DNA of 35,244 nucleotides from Treponemataceae bacterium (lineage in GTDB: Bacteria; Spirochaetota; Spirochaetia; Treponematales; Treponemataceae). A program made the position numbers and the translations under genes. Below the pieces are notes generated by a model. The model was not told the origin of the DNA and did not search any database. It was given only the letters and a program-made list of their open reading frames with translations. Numbering within the stretch: the first letter of the stretch is position 1; every line of letters starts with the position of its first letter. The stretch covers positions 1 to 35,244 of the forward strand of contig JAKSTR010000023.1 in assembly GCA_024402495.1 (NCBI GenBank), given 5' to 3'. This document shows positions 16,904-26,149 of this stretch, piece after piece.

Positions 16904-17715
16904 TGAAAAAGTTGATTTTGCGGATTTTGCCTTTTTCGATTTTCATATTTCTTGCAATTTTTTCTGCAAGTGCACAAAATTTCCCTCAGGGTTCTAGTCA
17001 GGGAACAACGACTATGACCGAAAAAGTAACGCCTATTGATATGCCGCTGGTTGATTTATCAATCCGCAACCCGCAGAACGGGCAGGAAGTTGCTTTCAGT
17101 GTGCAAGTATTGATGCTTTTGACGATTCTTTCACTTGCACCGAGTATTTTAATTCTTCTTACCTGTTTTTTACGTTTTTCTATCGTTCTGGACTTTATCA
17201 AGCGCGCCCTTTCTTTGCAGCAGGTTCCTCCAACCGTCGTTTTGAACGGAATTGCTCTTTTCATGACCCTTTTTATAATGTGGCCAACTTTCAATCAAAT
17301 CTATACAAACTCTTTTAAGCCCCTTGCCGACGAGCAGATTGGCGTAGAAGAAGCCTATACGCAGGCGATTAATCCGATGCGCAATTTTATGTTCAGCCAG
17401 ATACCGGACGGAAATAAATCGCTTGATATGTTTTTGGAGCTTGCAAATGTAAGACCGCAGACTTTGGACGATATTCCTACCTATGTACTTATTCCGGCTT
17501 ACATTTTGAATGAATTGACGGTTGCGTTCAAAATAGGAATTCTTCTGTACATACCGTTTATTGTTGTTGATATGGTTGTGGCAAGTATTTTGATGTCTAT
17601 GGGTATGATTATGCTTCCGCCTGTTCAAATTTCTATGCCGTTTAAGCTTATGCTTTTTGTTCTTGTTGACGGTTGGGGTTTGCTGACCCAGCAGCTGTTT
17701 ATTTCGGTAATGTAA
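16903..17715 (+). CDS. fliP: Flagellar type III export gate protein FliP
   Basis: 270 residues; core of the export gate channel. A cleavable signal peptide (1-24, ending SASA) is followed by a short periplasmic segment and four membrane helices. Conserved blocks are visible: LTILSLAPSILILLTCFLRFSIVL, RALSLQQVPPTVVLNGIALFMTLFIM, TYVLIPAYILNELTVAFKIG and the C-terminal MSMGMIMLPPVQISMPFKLMLFVLVDGW. GGAGG precedes the ATG, which overlaps the fliO stop. Confidence 0.97.
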   Translation: MKKLILRILPFSIFIFLAIFSASAQNFPQGSSQGTTTMTEKVTPIDMPLVDLSIRNPQNGQEVAFSVQVLMLLTILSLAPSILILLTCFLRFSIVLDFIKRALSLQQVPPTVVLNGIALFMTLFIMWPTFNQIYTNSFKPLADEQIGVEEAYTQAINPMRNFMFSQIPDGNKSLDMFLELANVRPQTLDDIPTYVLIPAYILNELTVAFKIGILLYIPFIVVDMVVASILMSMGMIMLPPVQISMPFKLMLFVLVDGWGLLTQQLFISVM

Positions 17716-17727
17716 AAAGGAAAAAAT

Positions 17728-18042
17728 ATGACTGTTGGTGAAGTAGTAACAATACTGCGTAACGGGGTTTTGCAGATTTTGACGCTTTCTGCCCCGGTCT
17801 TAATTACGGCTTTGATAGTAGGTCTGGTTGTTGCCATCATTCAGGCTACAACTTCTATACAAGAACAAACTTTAACCTTTGTACCGAAAATTTTTGCAAT
17901 TCTGCTGGTCTTGGGTTTTTTAGGCGGCTGGATGTTTACAAGTCTGTCTACTTATACAACAGATTTGATGCGTGCCATTCCCCGGATTGCAAAACCGGAA
18001 ACCGTAAGTGCGGAAGTAATTGAAGTAAATACGGGAAGCTGA
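17728..18042 (+). CDS. fliQ: Flagellar type III export gate protein FliQ
   Basis: 104 residues with two membrane helices (about 15-38 and 54-78), containing PVLITALIVGLVVAIIQATTSIQEQTLTFVPK, the family signature. Slightly longer than the usual 89 residues because of a C-terminal tail (about 88-104) of unknown role. It lies between fliP and fliR with 12- and 3-nt gaps. Confidence 0.95.
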   Translation: MTVGEVVTILRNGVLQILTLSAPVLITALIVGLVVAIIQATTSIQEQTLTFVPKIFAILLVLGFLGGWMFTSLSTYTTDLMRAIPRIAKPETVSAEVIEVNTGS

Positions 18043-18045
18043 TAA

Positions 18046-18834
18046 ATGATTGAGCAGATTGTTCAACAGGCGCCGTATTTTCTGCTGGTTGCGGTGCGCA
18101 TTTTTGCAATGATTTTAACTTCGCCTTTGCTTTCTACAAACACCGTAAACCGTGCGGCAAAAGTTGCTTTAGCCGGTTATACGGCGTTTTTAGTTTTGCC
18201 TACAGTTTCTTTTGAAGGCTGGAACGTTGAACCATACAATATAACATATCTGCTTCTGGTAATTGGCGAAGGTTTAATCGGTGTAATCAGCGGTTTTTAT
18301 CTTAGCCTGCTTTTTGCAACATTCAGTTCTGCCGGTCAGTTTTTTACGTACCAGATGGGTTTTGGTGCAAGTGAAGTTTACGATACCTTGAATCAGGTTG
18401 AAAACCCGCTGATGGGTCAGTTTTTGAACCTTGTTGCAATGTTCCTGTTTTTGAATATTAACGGTTTTCAGCTTTTGTTTACCACCGGCGTTATAAAAAG
18501 TTTTGAATGCATCAACTGCTTTACTCTTTTAAATGCCCAGGAAGAATTTTTAAGTTTTCTTCTTGCCGGTTTAACAAAACTTTTCTTGAATGCAATTATG
18601 ATTGCCCTGCCGATAACCGGAACGCTTTTTTTGATTTCTGTTGGTACCGGGCTTTTGTCCAAAGCCGCCCCGCAGATGAACCTGCTTTCCGAAGGTTTGC
18701 CGATTACTATTTTGTGTGCATTCGGACTGCTGGTCGTGCTTTTAGACCCAATGTCAAATTATTTTGTCGATACAATTGAAACCGCCTTTAATCAGCTGGT
18801 TGATTTGTTTTTGAAAGTGGGGCGGGCAATATGA
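18046..18834 (+). CDS. fliR: Flagellar type III export gate protein FliR
   Basis: 262 residues, mostly hydrophobic with about six membrane helices. Family features include RIFAMILTSPLLSTNTVNRAAKVALAG near the N-terminus, GEGLIGVISGFYLSLLFATFSSAGQFFTYQMGFG in the middle and KAAPQMNLLSEGLPI near the C-terminus. It completes the FliP5Q4R1 gate. Its TGA overlaps the flhB ATG (ATGA at 18831), so FliR and FlhB are translationally coupled. Confidence 0.96.
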   Translation: MIEQIVQQAPYFLLVAVRIFAMILTSPLLSTNTVNRAAKVALAGYTAFLVLPTVSFEGWNVEPYNITYLLLVIGEGLIGVISGFYLSLLFATFSSAGQFFTYQMGFGASEVYDTLNQVENPLMGQFLNLVAMFLFLNINGFQLLFTTGVIKSFECINCFTLLNAQEEFLSFLLAGLTKLFLNAIMIALPITGTLFLISVGTGLLSKAAPQMNLLSEGLPITILCAFGLLVVLLDPMSNYFVDTIETAFNQLVDLFLKVGRAI

Positions 18835-20042
18835 AAATTTTAAAATTCTTCAATAAAAAAGAAAAAATTGCCGCCGCGCCTGAAGCTGTGCCAGAAGCAA
18901 ATAAAAGTTTTGAAACCTATTTAAATGAAGCGCTTTTAGACCAGATTGACTTGCAGTTTTTTGCAAAAGCAGAAGACGAAGGCAGAACCGAAGACCCGAC
19001 CGAACATAAATTGCACAAGGCGCGGGAAGAAGGCCGCGTTGCAAAAAGTCAGGAACTGAATAACGGACTGGTTCTGCTGTTTCCGGTTTTGGCGCTTATT
19101 TTGTGCGCGCCCTGGCTTCTGGACAAATTTGTTCAGATTATCCGCTTTTATTTTACCCGCTGCACCGAACTTGAACTAACAGACCGCATTATCGCCAGGG
19201 CGTTTTATGATTATTTTATAAAAATGATGCTGCCCATTGCTTTTGCGGCGATTGTTGCCGGTATTGCCGGAAATGTTATCCAGAACCGCGGTTTTATTTT
19301 CAGTACAAAACCGATTGAACCAAAATTTTCCAAAATCGTGCCGAAATTCGGTGAATATTTCAGGAAGACGCTTTTTTCGTTTGAAGGCGCGTTTAATGTT
19401 GTAAAATCTATTGTAAAAGTTGCAATTATTGTATTTGCGGCTTATCTGGTAATAAAAAACGACAGCGAAGTTTTGCTAGGTCTTTTAGGTACAAATATTT
19501 ACGAAGGTCTAAAATACATCGGCTTCATGACAGGCAAGCTTCTGATTATAGCTTCTGTCGTATTTATCCTGATTGCAATTCCCGATTATCTGGTTCAGCG
19601 CCGCCAGTTTATGGAATCTTTGAAAATGTCAAAGCAGGAAGTTAAGGAAGAATACAAGGAACTTGAAGGCGATCCGCTGGTAAAAAGCCGCCTGAAACAG
19701 CGCATGCATGAAATGCTTCAGCAGAATATGCCAAAACTGGTTGCCGAAGCTGATGTTGTTATTACCAACCCGACCCATTTTGCCTGCGTAATTAAATACG
19801 ACCGCAATTCCATGCCGGGACCCATGCTGACTGCAAAAGGCGCCGATTTGCTTGCCCAGCGCATAAAGGAAATTGCAAGGGAAAACAGCGTACCGATTAT
19901 GGAAAACCGGCCTTTGGCGCGTGCACTCTATGCAGAAGTTGAAATAGGTGATATAATACCAGAAACTTATTATCAGGCTTTGGCTACTATTTTAGCAAAA
20001 GTTTATTCGATGAATAAAAAAACACGTCCAAACTATATGTAA
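18831..20042 (+). CDS. flhB: Flagellar export specificity-switch protein FlhB
   Basis: 403 residues. Four membrane helices (about 80-255) follow DEGRTEDPTEHKLHKAREEGRVAKSQEL (49-76), the conserved entry. The cytoplasmic domain contains the autocleavage motif NPTH (313-316), needed for switching from hook to filament export together with FliK. Upstream of the conserved entry there is a 38-residue extension with Lys-rich and Ala/Glu-rich parts, absent from classical FlhB. The only early Met is Met1 and it overlaps the fliR stop, so the extension appears genuine. Residues IDLQFFA (39-45) resemble the N-terminus of other treponemal FlhB proteins. Confidence 0.96.
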   Translation: MKILKFFNKKEKIAAAPEAVPEANKSFETYLNEALLDQIDLQFFAKAEDEGRTEDPTEHKLHKAREEGRVAKSQELNNGLVLLFPVLALILCAPWLLDKFVQIIRFYFTRCTELELTDRIIARAFYDYFIKMMLPIAFAAIVAGIAGNVIQNRGFIFSTKPIEPKFSKIVPKFGEYFRKTLFSFEGAFNVVKSIVKVAIIVFAAYLVIKNDSEVLLGLLGTNIYEGLKYIGFMTGKLLIIASVVFILIAIPDYLVQRRQFMESLKMSKQEVKEEYKELEGDPLVKSRLKQRMHEMLQQNMPKLVAEADVVITNPTHFACVIKYDRNSMPGPMLTAKGADLLAQRIKEIARENSVPIMENRPLARALYAEVEIGDIIPETYYQALATILAKVYSMNKKTRPNYM

Positions 20043-20144
20043 AATAGGATTATGCTTAAAAAAGCTTATTTTCCTGATATTTTCAAATGTTTGTACTCAA
20101 TTTCTAGCCGAATGGGGATCGGTTTTAAAAAGAGGGTGGATTGA

Positions 20145-22232
20145 ATGGCTGAAAAAGTCGGCAGTTTATTAAAAAGTTTAAGTGAAAACTTTATGGCCGT
20201 TACTGCGGTTATAGTTGTTTTAATGCTTATAATTCCGTTGCCAACACCGGTACTTGACCTTTTAATGGCATGTAACGTGCTTCTGGCACTTTTAATGCTT
20301 CTTATCGTAATTTACACTCGCAAAGCCGTAGATTTTTCTTCGTTTCCTACGATGCTTTTGGTTTCTACCGTTTTCAGCCTTGGTTTGAACGTTTCTTCAA
20401 CTCGCTTGATTTTGTCTAAGGGGTTGAAATTTAACGGAAAAATGGTAGGCGCGTTTGCCAATTTCGTTGTTGGCGGCGACGGCGGAACTGAAAGCCTGTT
20501 AATCGGTTTTGTAATTTTCATCATTATTATTGCCGTACAGACCTTTGTTATTACAAAAGGTGCTACCCGCGTTGCCGAAGTTGCAGCCCGTTTTACCTTG
20601 GACGCGATGCCGATGAAGCAGGCAGCAGTTGAAGCCGAATATAATTCCGGCGCAATCAGCGAAGAAGAAGCCCGCCGCCGCAAGCTAGAAGTTCAGCACG
20701 AAGCAGATTTTTACGGTTCTATGGACGGTGCTACCAAATTTATCAGCGGAAACGTAAAGGTCGGCATTTTTATTACCGTTATCAACCTGGTTGTGGGCGT
20801 TATTTTCGGTATGGTGCTTCGCGGCGAAGCCTTTAATGTTGCACTTGGAACATATGCAAAGTTTACAATCGGCGACGGTTTGCTTTCCCAGCTTCCTTCT
20901 TTGTTAATTTCTTTTGCAACCGGTTTAATTGTTACCCGTTCTGCCAGCGACAACACAATGAGCGCCGACGTAAAAAAGCATTTTTCGCAGAATGCGTGGG
21001 TTTATTTTGTCAGCGGCGTAACTCTGGCAATTATCGGTATTTTGCCGGGCTTCCCGTGGTATTTCCTTATTCCAATGGGCATTGCGCTGATTTATCTTGG
21101 CGTGCGCCTGCGCAGAATTGAACAGAAAAACTTCGCCGCGCAACTTGAAAAAGAAAAGAATAAAAACAAACCGGCGGCACATACCGGCGAACAGGCTGAA
21201 ACCAGCCCGATTGTTCCGTTAGATCCTCTTTCCCTTGAACTTGGTTTTGCTCTTATTCCGCTTGTAGATAAAGAAAAAGGCGCGGAACTTCTGGAACGCG
21301 TTACTCGTATTCGCCGCGAAACAGCCCTTGATCTCGGTCTGGTTGTGCCGCGCATCCGCATTATTGATAACATGGCACTTGAACCAAGCGAATACTGTTT
21401 TAAAATCAAGGGTGTGCCGGTTGGTCAAAGTAAAATCCGCATGGGCTGGTATATGTGTATGAATACCGGCGGCGTTATTGAAGAAATTTCTGGCGAAAGA
21501 ACCACAGACCCGGCTTTTGGTCTGCCTGCAATCTGGATTACGGAAGACCAGCGCGACCGCGCAGAACGTGCCGGATATGCTGTTGTTGATCCGCCGACAA
21601 TTATTGCAACCCATTTAACAGAAATCATTAAAAGCCACGCAGAAGAAATTATCGGGCGGCAGGAAGTTGCCGGTATTATTGAAAATTTGCGCAAGGATTA
21701 CCCGGCGGTTGTGGACGAAGTTACAAAACTGTTTACAGTCGGCGAAGTGCAGAAAGTATTGCAGCGTCTTTTGCGTGAACAGGTTTCAATCCGCAATAAC
21801 GTAGTAATTTTGGAAACAATGGCTGACTACGGTCCTGTAACAAAACAGACTGATATTCTGGTAGAAAAAGTTCGTCAGGCTTTAGGTCGCCAGATTTGCT
21901 TGCAGTATGCCGATGAAGAACGCACTTTGCACGTTCTTACTGTTGAACCGGCATTCTTGCAGAAACTTGTAGAAAGCCGGATTGATACAGTAAATGGTCC
22001 TATGGCTGCTTTGGAACCTGTTGCACAGCGTTCATGGATTTCGGCATTAAGTATGGCAGTGGCTTCAGTACAGGAAAAAGGCTTTATGCCTATAATCTTG
22101 TGCCCGGAAGAAGCCCGTATTTTGGTAAAATCAAGTTCAGAACGCGAAATGCCTGGTCTGGTTGTTCTTTCTGTGCCAGAAATTACGAAAGATATAAAAG
22201 TTGAATCTTTGGGAGAAATAAAAGTTGGCTGA
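20145..22232 (+). CDS. flhA: Flagellar export gate/nonameric ring protein FlhA
   Basis: 695 residues, full family length. The N-terminal membrane half (about 15-330) has the FHIPEP signature region, including RFTLDAMPMKQAAVEAEYNSGAI and the ISEEEARRRKLEVQHEADFYGSMDGATKF segment. A linker (about 330-360) leads to the cytoplasmic ring domain (about 365-695), which docks chaperone-substrate complexes. GAGGGTGG precedes the ATG. A 102-nt spacer with a small GCTT/AAGC hairpin separates it from flhB. The stop codon is overlapped by the flhF start. Confidence 0.97.
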   Translation: MAEKVGSLLKSLSENFMAVTAVIVVLMLIIPLPTPVLDLLMACNVLLALLMLLIVIYTRKAVDFSSFPTMLLVSTVFSLGLNVSSTRLILSKGLKFNGKMVGAFANFVVGGDGGTESLLIGFVIFIIIIAVQTFVITKGATRVAEVAARFTLDAMPMKQAAVEAEYNSGAISEEEARRRKLEVQHEADFYGSMDGATKFISGNVKVGIFITVINLVVGVIFGMVLRGEAFNVALGTYAKFTIGDGLLSQLPSLLISFATGLIVTRSASDNTMSADVKKHFSQNAWVYFVSGVTLAIIGILPGFPWYFLIPMGIALIYLGVRLRRIEQKNFAAQLEKEKNKNKPAAHTGEQAETSPIVPLDPLSLELGFALIPLVDKEKGAELLERVTRIRRETALDLGLVVPRIRIIDNMALEPSEYCFKIKGVPVGQSKIRMGWYMCMNTGGVIEEISGERTTDPAFGLPAIWITEDQRDRAERAGYAVVDPPTIIATHLTEIIKSHAEEIIGRQEVAGIIENLRKDYPAVVDEVTKLFTVGEVQKVLQRLLREQVSIRNNVVILETMADYGPVTKQTDILVEKVRQALGRQICLQYADEERTLHVLTVEPAFLQKLVESRIDTVNGPMAALEPVAQRSWISALSMAVASVQEKGFMPIILCPEEARILVKSSSEREMPGLVVLSVPEITKDIKVESLGEIKVG

Positions 22233-23586
22233 TTATACAAGAGAAAGTTACCAGACTAGGGAAGAACATAGTATTACCAAGTCAACTTATGTCGAAGCAG
22301 TTGAAGAAATGTACCGTCTTTATGGAAGAGACAGCACAGTTTTAAATCATCAAACTGTAACTTATGGCGGTTTTTTAGGTATCGGGCAGAAACTTGGCGT
22401 AAAAGTTACATTCGTACCCGGTCGTTCTTCTTTGCCTCAGCGCCCTGTAGCACAGCAACCGGTAATGCCGCAGCCTGTAAGCCCAAATTACCGTTCAGCG
22501 CCGGTTAAGCCGGCATCTGCTGCACCAACTTTGCAGGAAAGTACACGTACAGTTGCCGCAAATACCAATAGTTTGGAAGAAGCCAAAAAGAAAATTTTAA
22601 ATACCGTGCCGACACAGGTAATGGAAGATATTCGTTACAAAGAGCTGGTAAACCAGATTAAGCAGCTGAACGAAAGCTTGAATAATTATCAGCGCGGTGG
22701 CGTTGTAGAACATCCTTCAATTCAAAAAATTCAGTCATTGCTTGAAAGAAACGAATTTTCACCGTCTTATATTCGCACTATGGTAAGCCGTCTGCGCCGT
22801 GAACTTTCGGTTGACGATTTGGAAGATTTTGATGTCGTGCAGACCAGCGTAATTTACTGGATTGCTGAAACAATTAAAATAGATGACTATTTTACAAGCG
22901 ATGATTTTTTTACTTTTCCACAGGCAATTATTTTGGTTGGTCCAACCGGCGTAGGTAAAACCACAACCGTGGCAAAGCTTGCGGCAAACTGCTGCGTTTC
23001 AACAAAATTTAATCGCGAAAACCCTTGCAGGGTTCGTTTGATAACTAACGATACTTTCAGAATTCAGGGACAGCAGCAGCTTGAAAGCTATGCAATGTGG
23101 ATGGATATTCCTGTCAGTATTGCAGAAAAACAGGATGATTTGAAAGTTTGTTTTGCTCAATATAAAGATCGCACCGATTTGTTCTTTGTAGACACTTTCG
23201 GTGTAAGTCCAAGCGATTTTGAAAAGCTTGGCGAAGCCCGCGGCTTGCTAGATTTTAAGGAAATTGAAACAAAAGTATTTTTAACTATTTCTGCAACGAC
23301 AAAAGCAAGCGATGTTTTAAACATTATCAAGCAGTTTACGCCTTTTGAGTTTTCCGGCGTAATTTTAACTAAGATTGATGAAACTGAAAAAATCGGTAAT
23401 ATAGTAAGTTCTTTGTACGAACGCAATATGAAAATTGCGCTTGTTACAAACGGGCAGATTGTACCGGGTGACATTCAAACGGTTACAGCTTTAGACCTTA
23501 TGAAATATTTGGAAGGTTTTGAAGTAAATCGTGAGCGCTTAAGACAGCGCTTATCGGCAAAAAAAGCCGATAATAAAGAAAAATAG
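22225..23586 (+). CDS. flhF: Flagellar SRP-type GTPase FlhF
   Basis: 453 residues; places and counts flagella at the pole with FlhG. A basic/Pro-Gln-rich N-terminal domain (1-150) precedes the SRP-type NG domain: G1 GPTGVGKTTTVAKLA (239-253), NDTFRIQGQQQLESYA (G2 region), FFVDTFGVSPSDFE at the G3 position, and TKIDETEKIGN (G4 region). In most relatives G3 reads DTAGR; here it is DTFGV, losing the Arg. The start is TTG at 22225, overlapping the flhA stop, with GGGAG upstream; no nearby ATG fits. Confidence 0.93.
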   Translation: MADYTRESYQTREEHSITKSTYVEAVEEMYRLYGRDSTVLNHQTVTYGGFLGIGQKLGVKVTFVPGRSSLPQRPVAQQPVMPQPVSPNYRSAPVKPASAAPTLQESTRTVAANTNSLEEAKKKILNTVPTQVMEDIRYKELVNQIKQLNESLNNYQRGGVVEHPSIQKIQSLLERNEFSPSYIRTMVSRLRRELSVDDLEDFDVVQTSVIYWIAETIKIDDYFTSDDFFTFPQAIILVGPTGVGKTTTVAKLAANCCVSTKFNRENPCRVRLITNDTFRIQGQQQLESYAMWMDIPVSIAEKQDDLKVCFAQYKDRTDLFFVDTFGVSPSDFEKLGEARGLLDFKEIETKVFLTISATTKASDVLNIIKQFTPFEFSGVILTKIDETEKIGNIVSSLYERNMKIALVTNGQIVPGDIQTVTALDLMKYLEGFEVNRERLRQRLSAKKADNKEK

Positions 23587-23613
23587 AAATCGAAGAACGA
23601 TAAGGATACAATT

Positions 23614-24474
23614 ATGGAAGATCAAGCAGCACGTTTGCGTGAAATGATGCAGGCACAAAAAGCTAAAAAGACCAGAATTATTACCGTAACCAGCGGAAAG
23701 GGCGGTGTAGGTAAAACAAATATTGCAGTAAACCTTGCAATTGCTTACGCCCAGACCGGTAAAAAGGTAATTCTTATTGATGCCGACCTTGGACTTGCAA
23801 ACGTTAACGTAATTTTGAATATGGTTCCGCAGTTCAACTTGTACCATGTTATTACCAAACAGAAAAAAATGTCCGAAATCATTCTTCCAACTGAATTTGG
23901 CATAAAAATTATTGCAGGTGCAAACGGTTTTTCTCGTATTGCAAACCTTAACGAAGAAGACCGCATGAATTTTATTCATGAATTTGAAACACTTTCTTCG
24001 GCTGATATTATTATTATTGATACAAGTGCAGGTATCAGTAACAATGTTTTGGGCTTTGTTGAAGCTGCTGACGAAGTTTTGATTGTTACGACGCCGGAAC
24101 CAACAGCTATTACCGATGCTTACGGCATGATTAAAATCATTGCTACCGAAACTGACAGCCTTAAACTTAATCTTAAGCTTGTTGTAAACCGCGTTCATTC
24201 AAGTGCTGAAGGCCGCAAAATCAGCGACAGAATGACTACAATTGTAGGTCAGTTTTTGAACTGCAAGGTAGAATACATGGGCTTTATTTATGACGACCCG
24301 GTTGTAAGCCAGTCGGTTGTACGCCAGAAACCGTTTATTATTGCAGAACCAAATTCTAAACCGGCAATTTGCATTAAGCATATTGTTAGCCGCATTGAAA
24401 AAATTGAAATTGAAAAACCGGCTGGAATTTCTGGTTTTGTAGATAAATTGATGGGAAGAAACTGGACAGCATAA
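23614..24474 (+). CDS. flhG: Flagellar number regulator FlhG (YlxH, MinD-like ATPase)
   Basis: 286 residues; MinD/ParA-type ATPase that stimulates the FlhF GTPase. The N-terminus has the DQAARLREMM activator helix typical of FlhG. Deviant Walker A SGKGGVGKTN (27-36), switch I DADLGLANVNVIL, Walker B IIIIDTSAGIS, and TTPEPTAITDAYGMIK are visible. The C-terminal amphipathic membrane-targeting segment is likely at ISGFVDKLMGRNW. It follows flhF by 27 nt with AAGGAT as ribosome-binding site. Confidence 0.95.
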   Translation: MEDQAARLREMMQAQKAKKTRIITVTSGKGGVGKTNIAVNLAIAYAQTGKKVILIDADLGLANVNVILNMVPQFNLYHVITKQKKMSEIILPTEFGIKIIAGANGFSRIANLNEEDRMNFIHEFETLSSADIIIIDTSAGISNNVLGFVEAADEVLIVTTPEPTAITDAYGMIKIIATETDSLKLNLKLVVNRVHSSAEGRKISDRMTTIVGQFLNCKVEYMGFIYDDPVVSQSVVRQKPFIIAEPNSKPAICIKHIVSRIEKIEIEKPAGISGFVDKLMGRNWTA

Positions 24475-24638
24475 ACAATAATTTTTGCAAATTGCTTGTT
24501 TTTTATGCTGAAAAATTGTGAATTAGCTTTAAAGAACATAAAATTACGATTATTTTCTTTAACTATGTAATATCAAGTTGTACTTTTAACTTGACCAATG
24601 AGATTTTTTGACTTAAGCTTGATTAAATGGGGGTTTAA

Positions 24639-25337
24639 ATGAATAAAACTAAAGTTTTGCTTACTGCTGGTACTTGCGGTTTTGTTCTTTCCCTTTTAGT
24701 CGGTTTAATTTCCAGAGTATCTTTCGGTGTTGTTTTTTTACGTGCTATTCTTTTTGCCTTGGTTTTTGCCGGTATTGCAGCTTTAGGTCAGTTTATTTTT
24801 GAACGTTTTTTAGAAAATACCGGTTCTGTTATTAGCGGCGGCACAGGCGCAGTCGGCAATGAACAGGATACGAAAGGGCAGTTTGTAGATATAAAAGTTG
24901 ATGACGCTGTTTTTCCAAATGAAGAAAATGCGCCGCTTTTCCAGATACCAAAAGAATTAAAGCCTGATTGGGTAAATAACGGTCAGTCAAAAACTTCAGC
25001 TGGTTCGGCTGCTAAAACCAATTCTGCTTCTTCTCAAGGTGACGACGGTGCAGAACCTCTTTTTTCAATACCATCGGTTATTCAGCAGACAGATGAACCG
25101 CTTTTTACGCCTGTTCAAAATAATCCTGCACCGTCTTCCGACGAGGCTGAACTAGGTATGCTGCCCGATATGGGTTCTATGCTTTCTGATATGCAAAATT
25201 CTTCAAATGATGATATAATAGTAACTTCTGATTTTGCTAACTCTGGCGACACTGGGCGTTCAGGTGCGATGCAAGCCGCGGATACAGAAATTATAGCAAA
25301 AGCTATTCATACTGTTTTAGCGCGGGATAACAGCTAA
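24639..25337 (+). CDS. Membrane protein of unknown function in the fla cluster
   Basis: 232 residues, not a family I can name. Two predicted membrane helices (about 6-24 and 29-50) are followed by a long hydrophilic, probably disordered tail with Ser/Asp/Gln-rich stretches and three short recurring 'PLF.IP/PLFTP' motifs (about 94, 143 and 164). It occupies the position of the uncharacterised gene between ylxH and fliA in the T. pallidum fla region. GGGGG precedes the ATG. The 164-nt AT-rich gap upstream may contain a promoter but no clear pair was found. fliA follows 11 nt later. Confidence 0.7.
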   Translation: MNKTKVLLTAGTCGFVLSLLVGLISRVSFGVVFLRAILFALVFAGIAALGQFIFERFLENTGSVISGGTGAVGNEQDTKGQFVDIKVDDAVFPNEENAPLFQIPKELKPDWVNNGQSKTSAGSAAKTNSASSQGDDGAEPLFSIPSVIQQTDEPLFTPVQNNPAPSSDEAELGMLPDMGSMLSDMQNSSNDDIIVTSDFANSGDTGRSGAMQAADTEIIAKAIHTVLARDNS

Positions 25338-25348
25338 GGGTGAATAAA

Positions 25349-26137
25349 ATGGCTACTTCGATTTTTGATGAAAAAAGTGAAGATGAACTTTGGATTGAAT
25401 ATAAAAAAACACGCTCGCCGGCATTAAGAGATGCGTTTATTCGGCAATATATGCCTTTGGTAAAATATGTTGCAGGTAAAGTTTCTACCGGTATGCCCGG
25501 TAATATTGAATTTGACGATTTAGTCGGTTTCGGTCAGTTTGGTTTGCTTGATGCAATTAATAAATTCGACCCTGAAAAAAATGTAAAATTCAAAACTTAT
25601 GCCGTAACCCGTATTCGTGGTGCAATTTTTGACGAATTGCGTTCAATTGACTGGGTTCCGCGTTCGGTACGCCAAAAAAGCCGCGAAATTGAAGATGCAA
25701 TCAGCCGCCTTGAATCAAAACTTGGTCGCACGGCAACCGATGCCGAAATTGCAGGTTCAATGGGTATCAGCGAAGAAGATTTTCAGCAGACAGTTCTGAA
25801 AGTTTCCGGTACAAGTATTCTTTCTCTAAACGATATTTGGTATTCGGGTGATGATTCTGACCATGTTTCTATTGGTGACTGCATTGAATCGCCTGCAAGC
25901 CTGAATCCGGATGTTATCGTTGAACGTGAAGAAGTTCGCCGGGTTATTATAGAAGCAATTAACGAACTGCCAGAAAAAGAAAAATACGTTTTGATTTTGT
26001 ATTATTACGAAGATTTGACATTTAAAGAAATCGGTCAGGCACTTGACGTAAGCGAATCGCGTATTTCTCAGCTGCATACAAAAGCAAACTTGCGCCTTAG
26101 AGCCAAATTAACAAATATTCGCAAAGGTATTCTGTAA
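25349..26137 (+). CDS. fliA: Flagellar sigma factor FliA (sigma-28/WhiG family)
   Basis: 262 residues; directs RNA polymerase to late flagellar and chemotaxis promoters. Region 2 contains YMPLVKYVAGKVS and GNIEFDDLVGFGQFGLLDAINKFDP, then FKTYAVTRIRGAIFDELRSIDWVPRSVR. Region 3 has GRTATDAEIAGSMGISEEDF. Region 4 contains LPEKEKYVLILYYYEDLTFKEIGQALDVSESRISQLHTKA, the -35-binding helix-turn-helix. ATG 25349 is preferred to GTG 25340 because AAGGGTG (25336-25342) is then 6 nt upstream. Together with the preceding gene it forms a tight unit. Confidence 0.96.
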   Translation: MATSIFDEKSEDELWIEYKKTRSPALRDAFIRQYMPLVKYVAGKVSTGMPGNIEFDDLVGFGQFGLLDAINKFDPEKNVKFKTYAVTRIRGAIFDELRSIDWVPRSVRQKSREIEDAISRLESKLGRTATDAEIAGSMGISEEDFQQTVLKVSGTSILSLNDIWYSGDDSDHVSIGDCIESPASLNPDVIVEREEVRRVIIEAINELPEKEKYVLILYYYEDLTFKEIGQALDVSESRISQLHTKANLRLRAKLTNIRKGIL

Positions 26138-26149
26138 AAGGGGGAATCA

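Noticed and set aside
23551-24198. 215-codon minus-strand frame opposite flhG
   Set aside because: Antisense of a strongly conserved MinD-like gene; composition is Asn/Phe/Cys-rich as in the other shadows.
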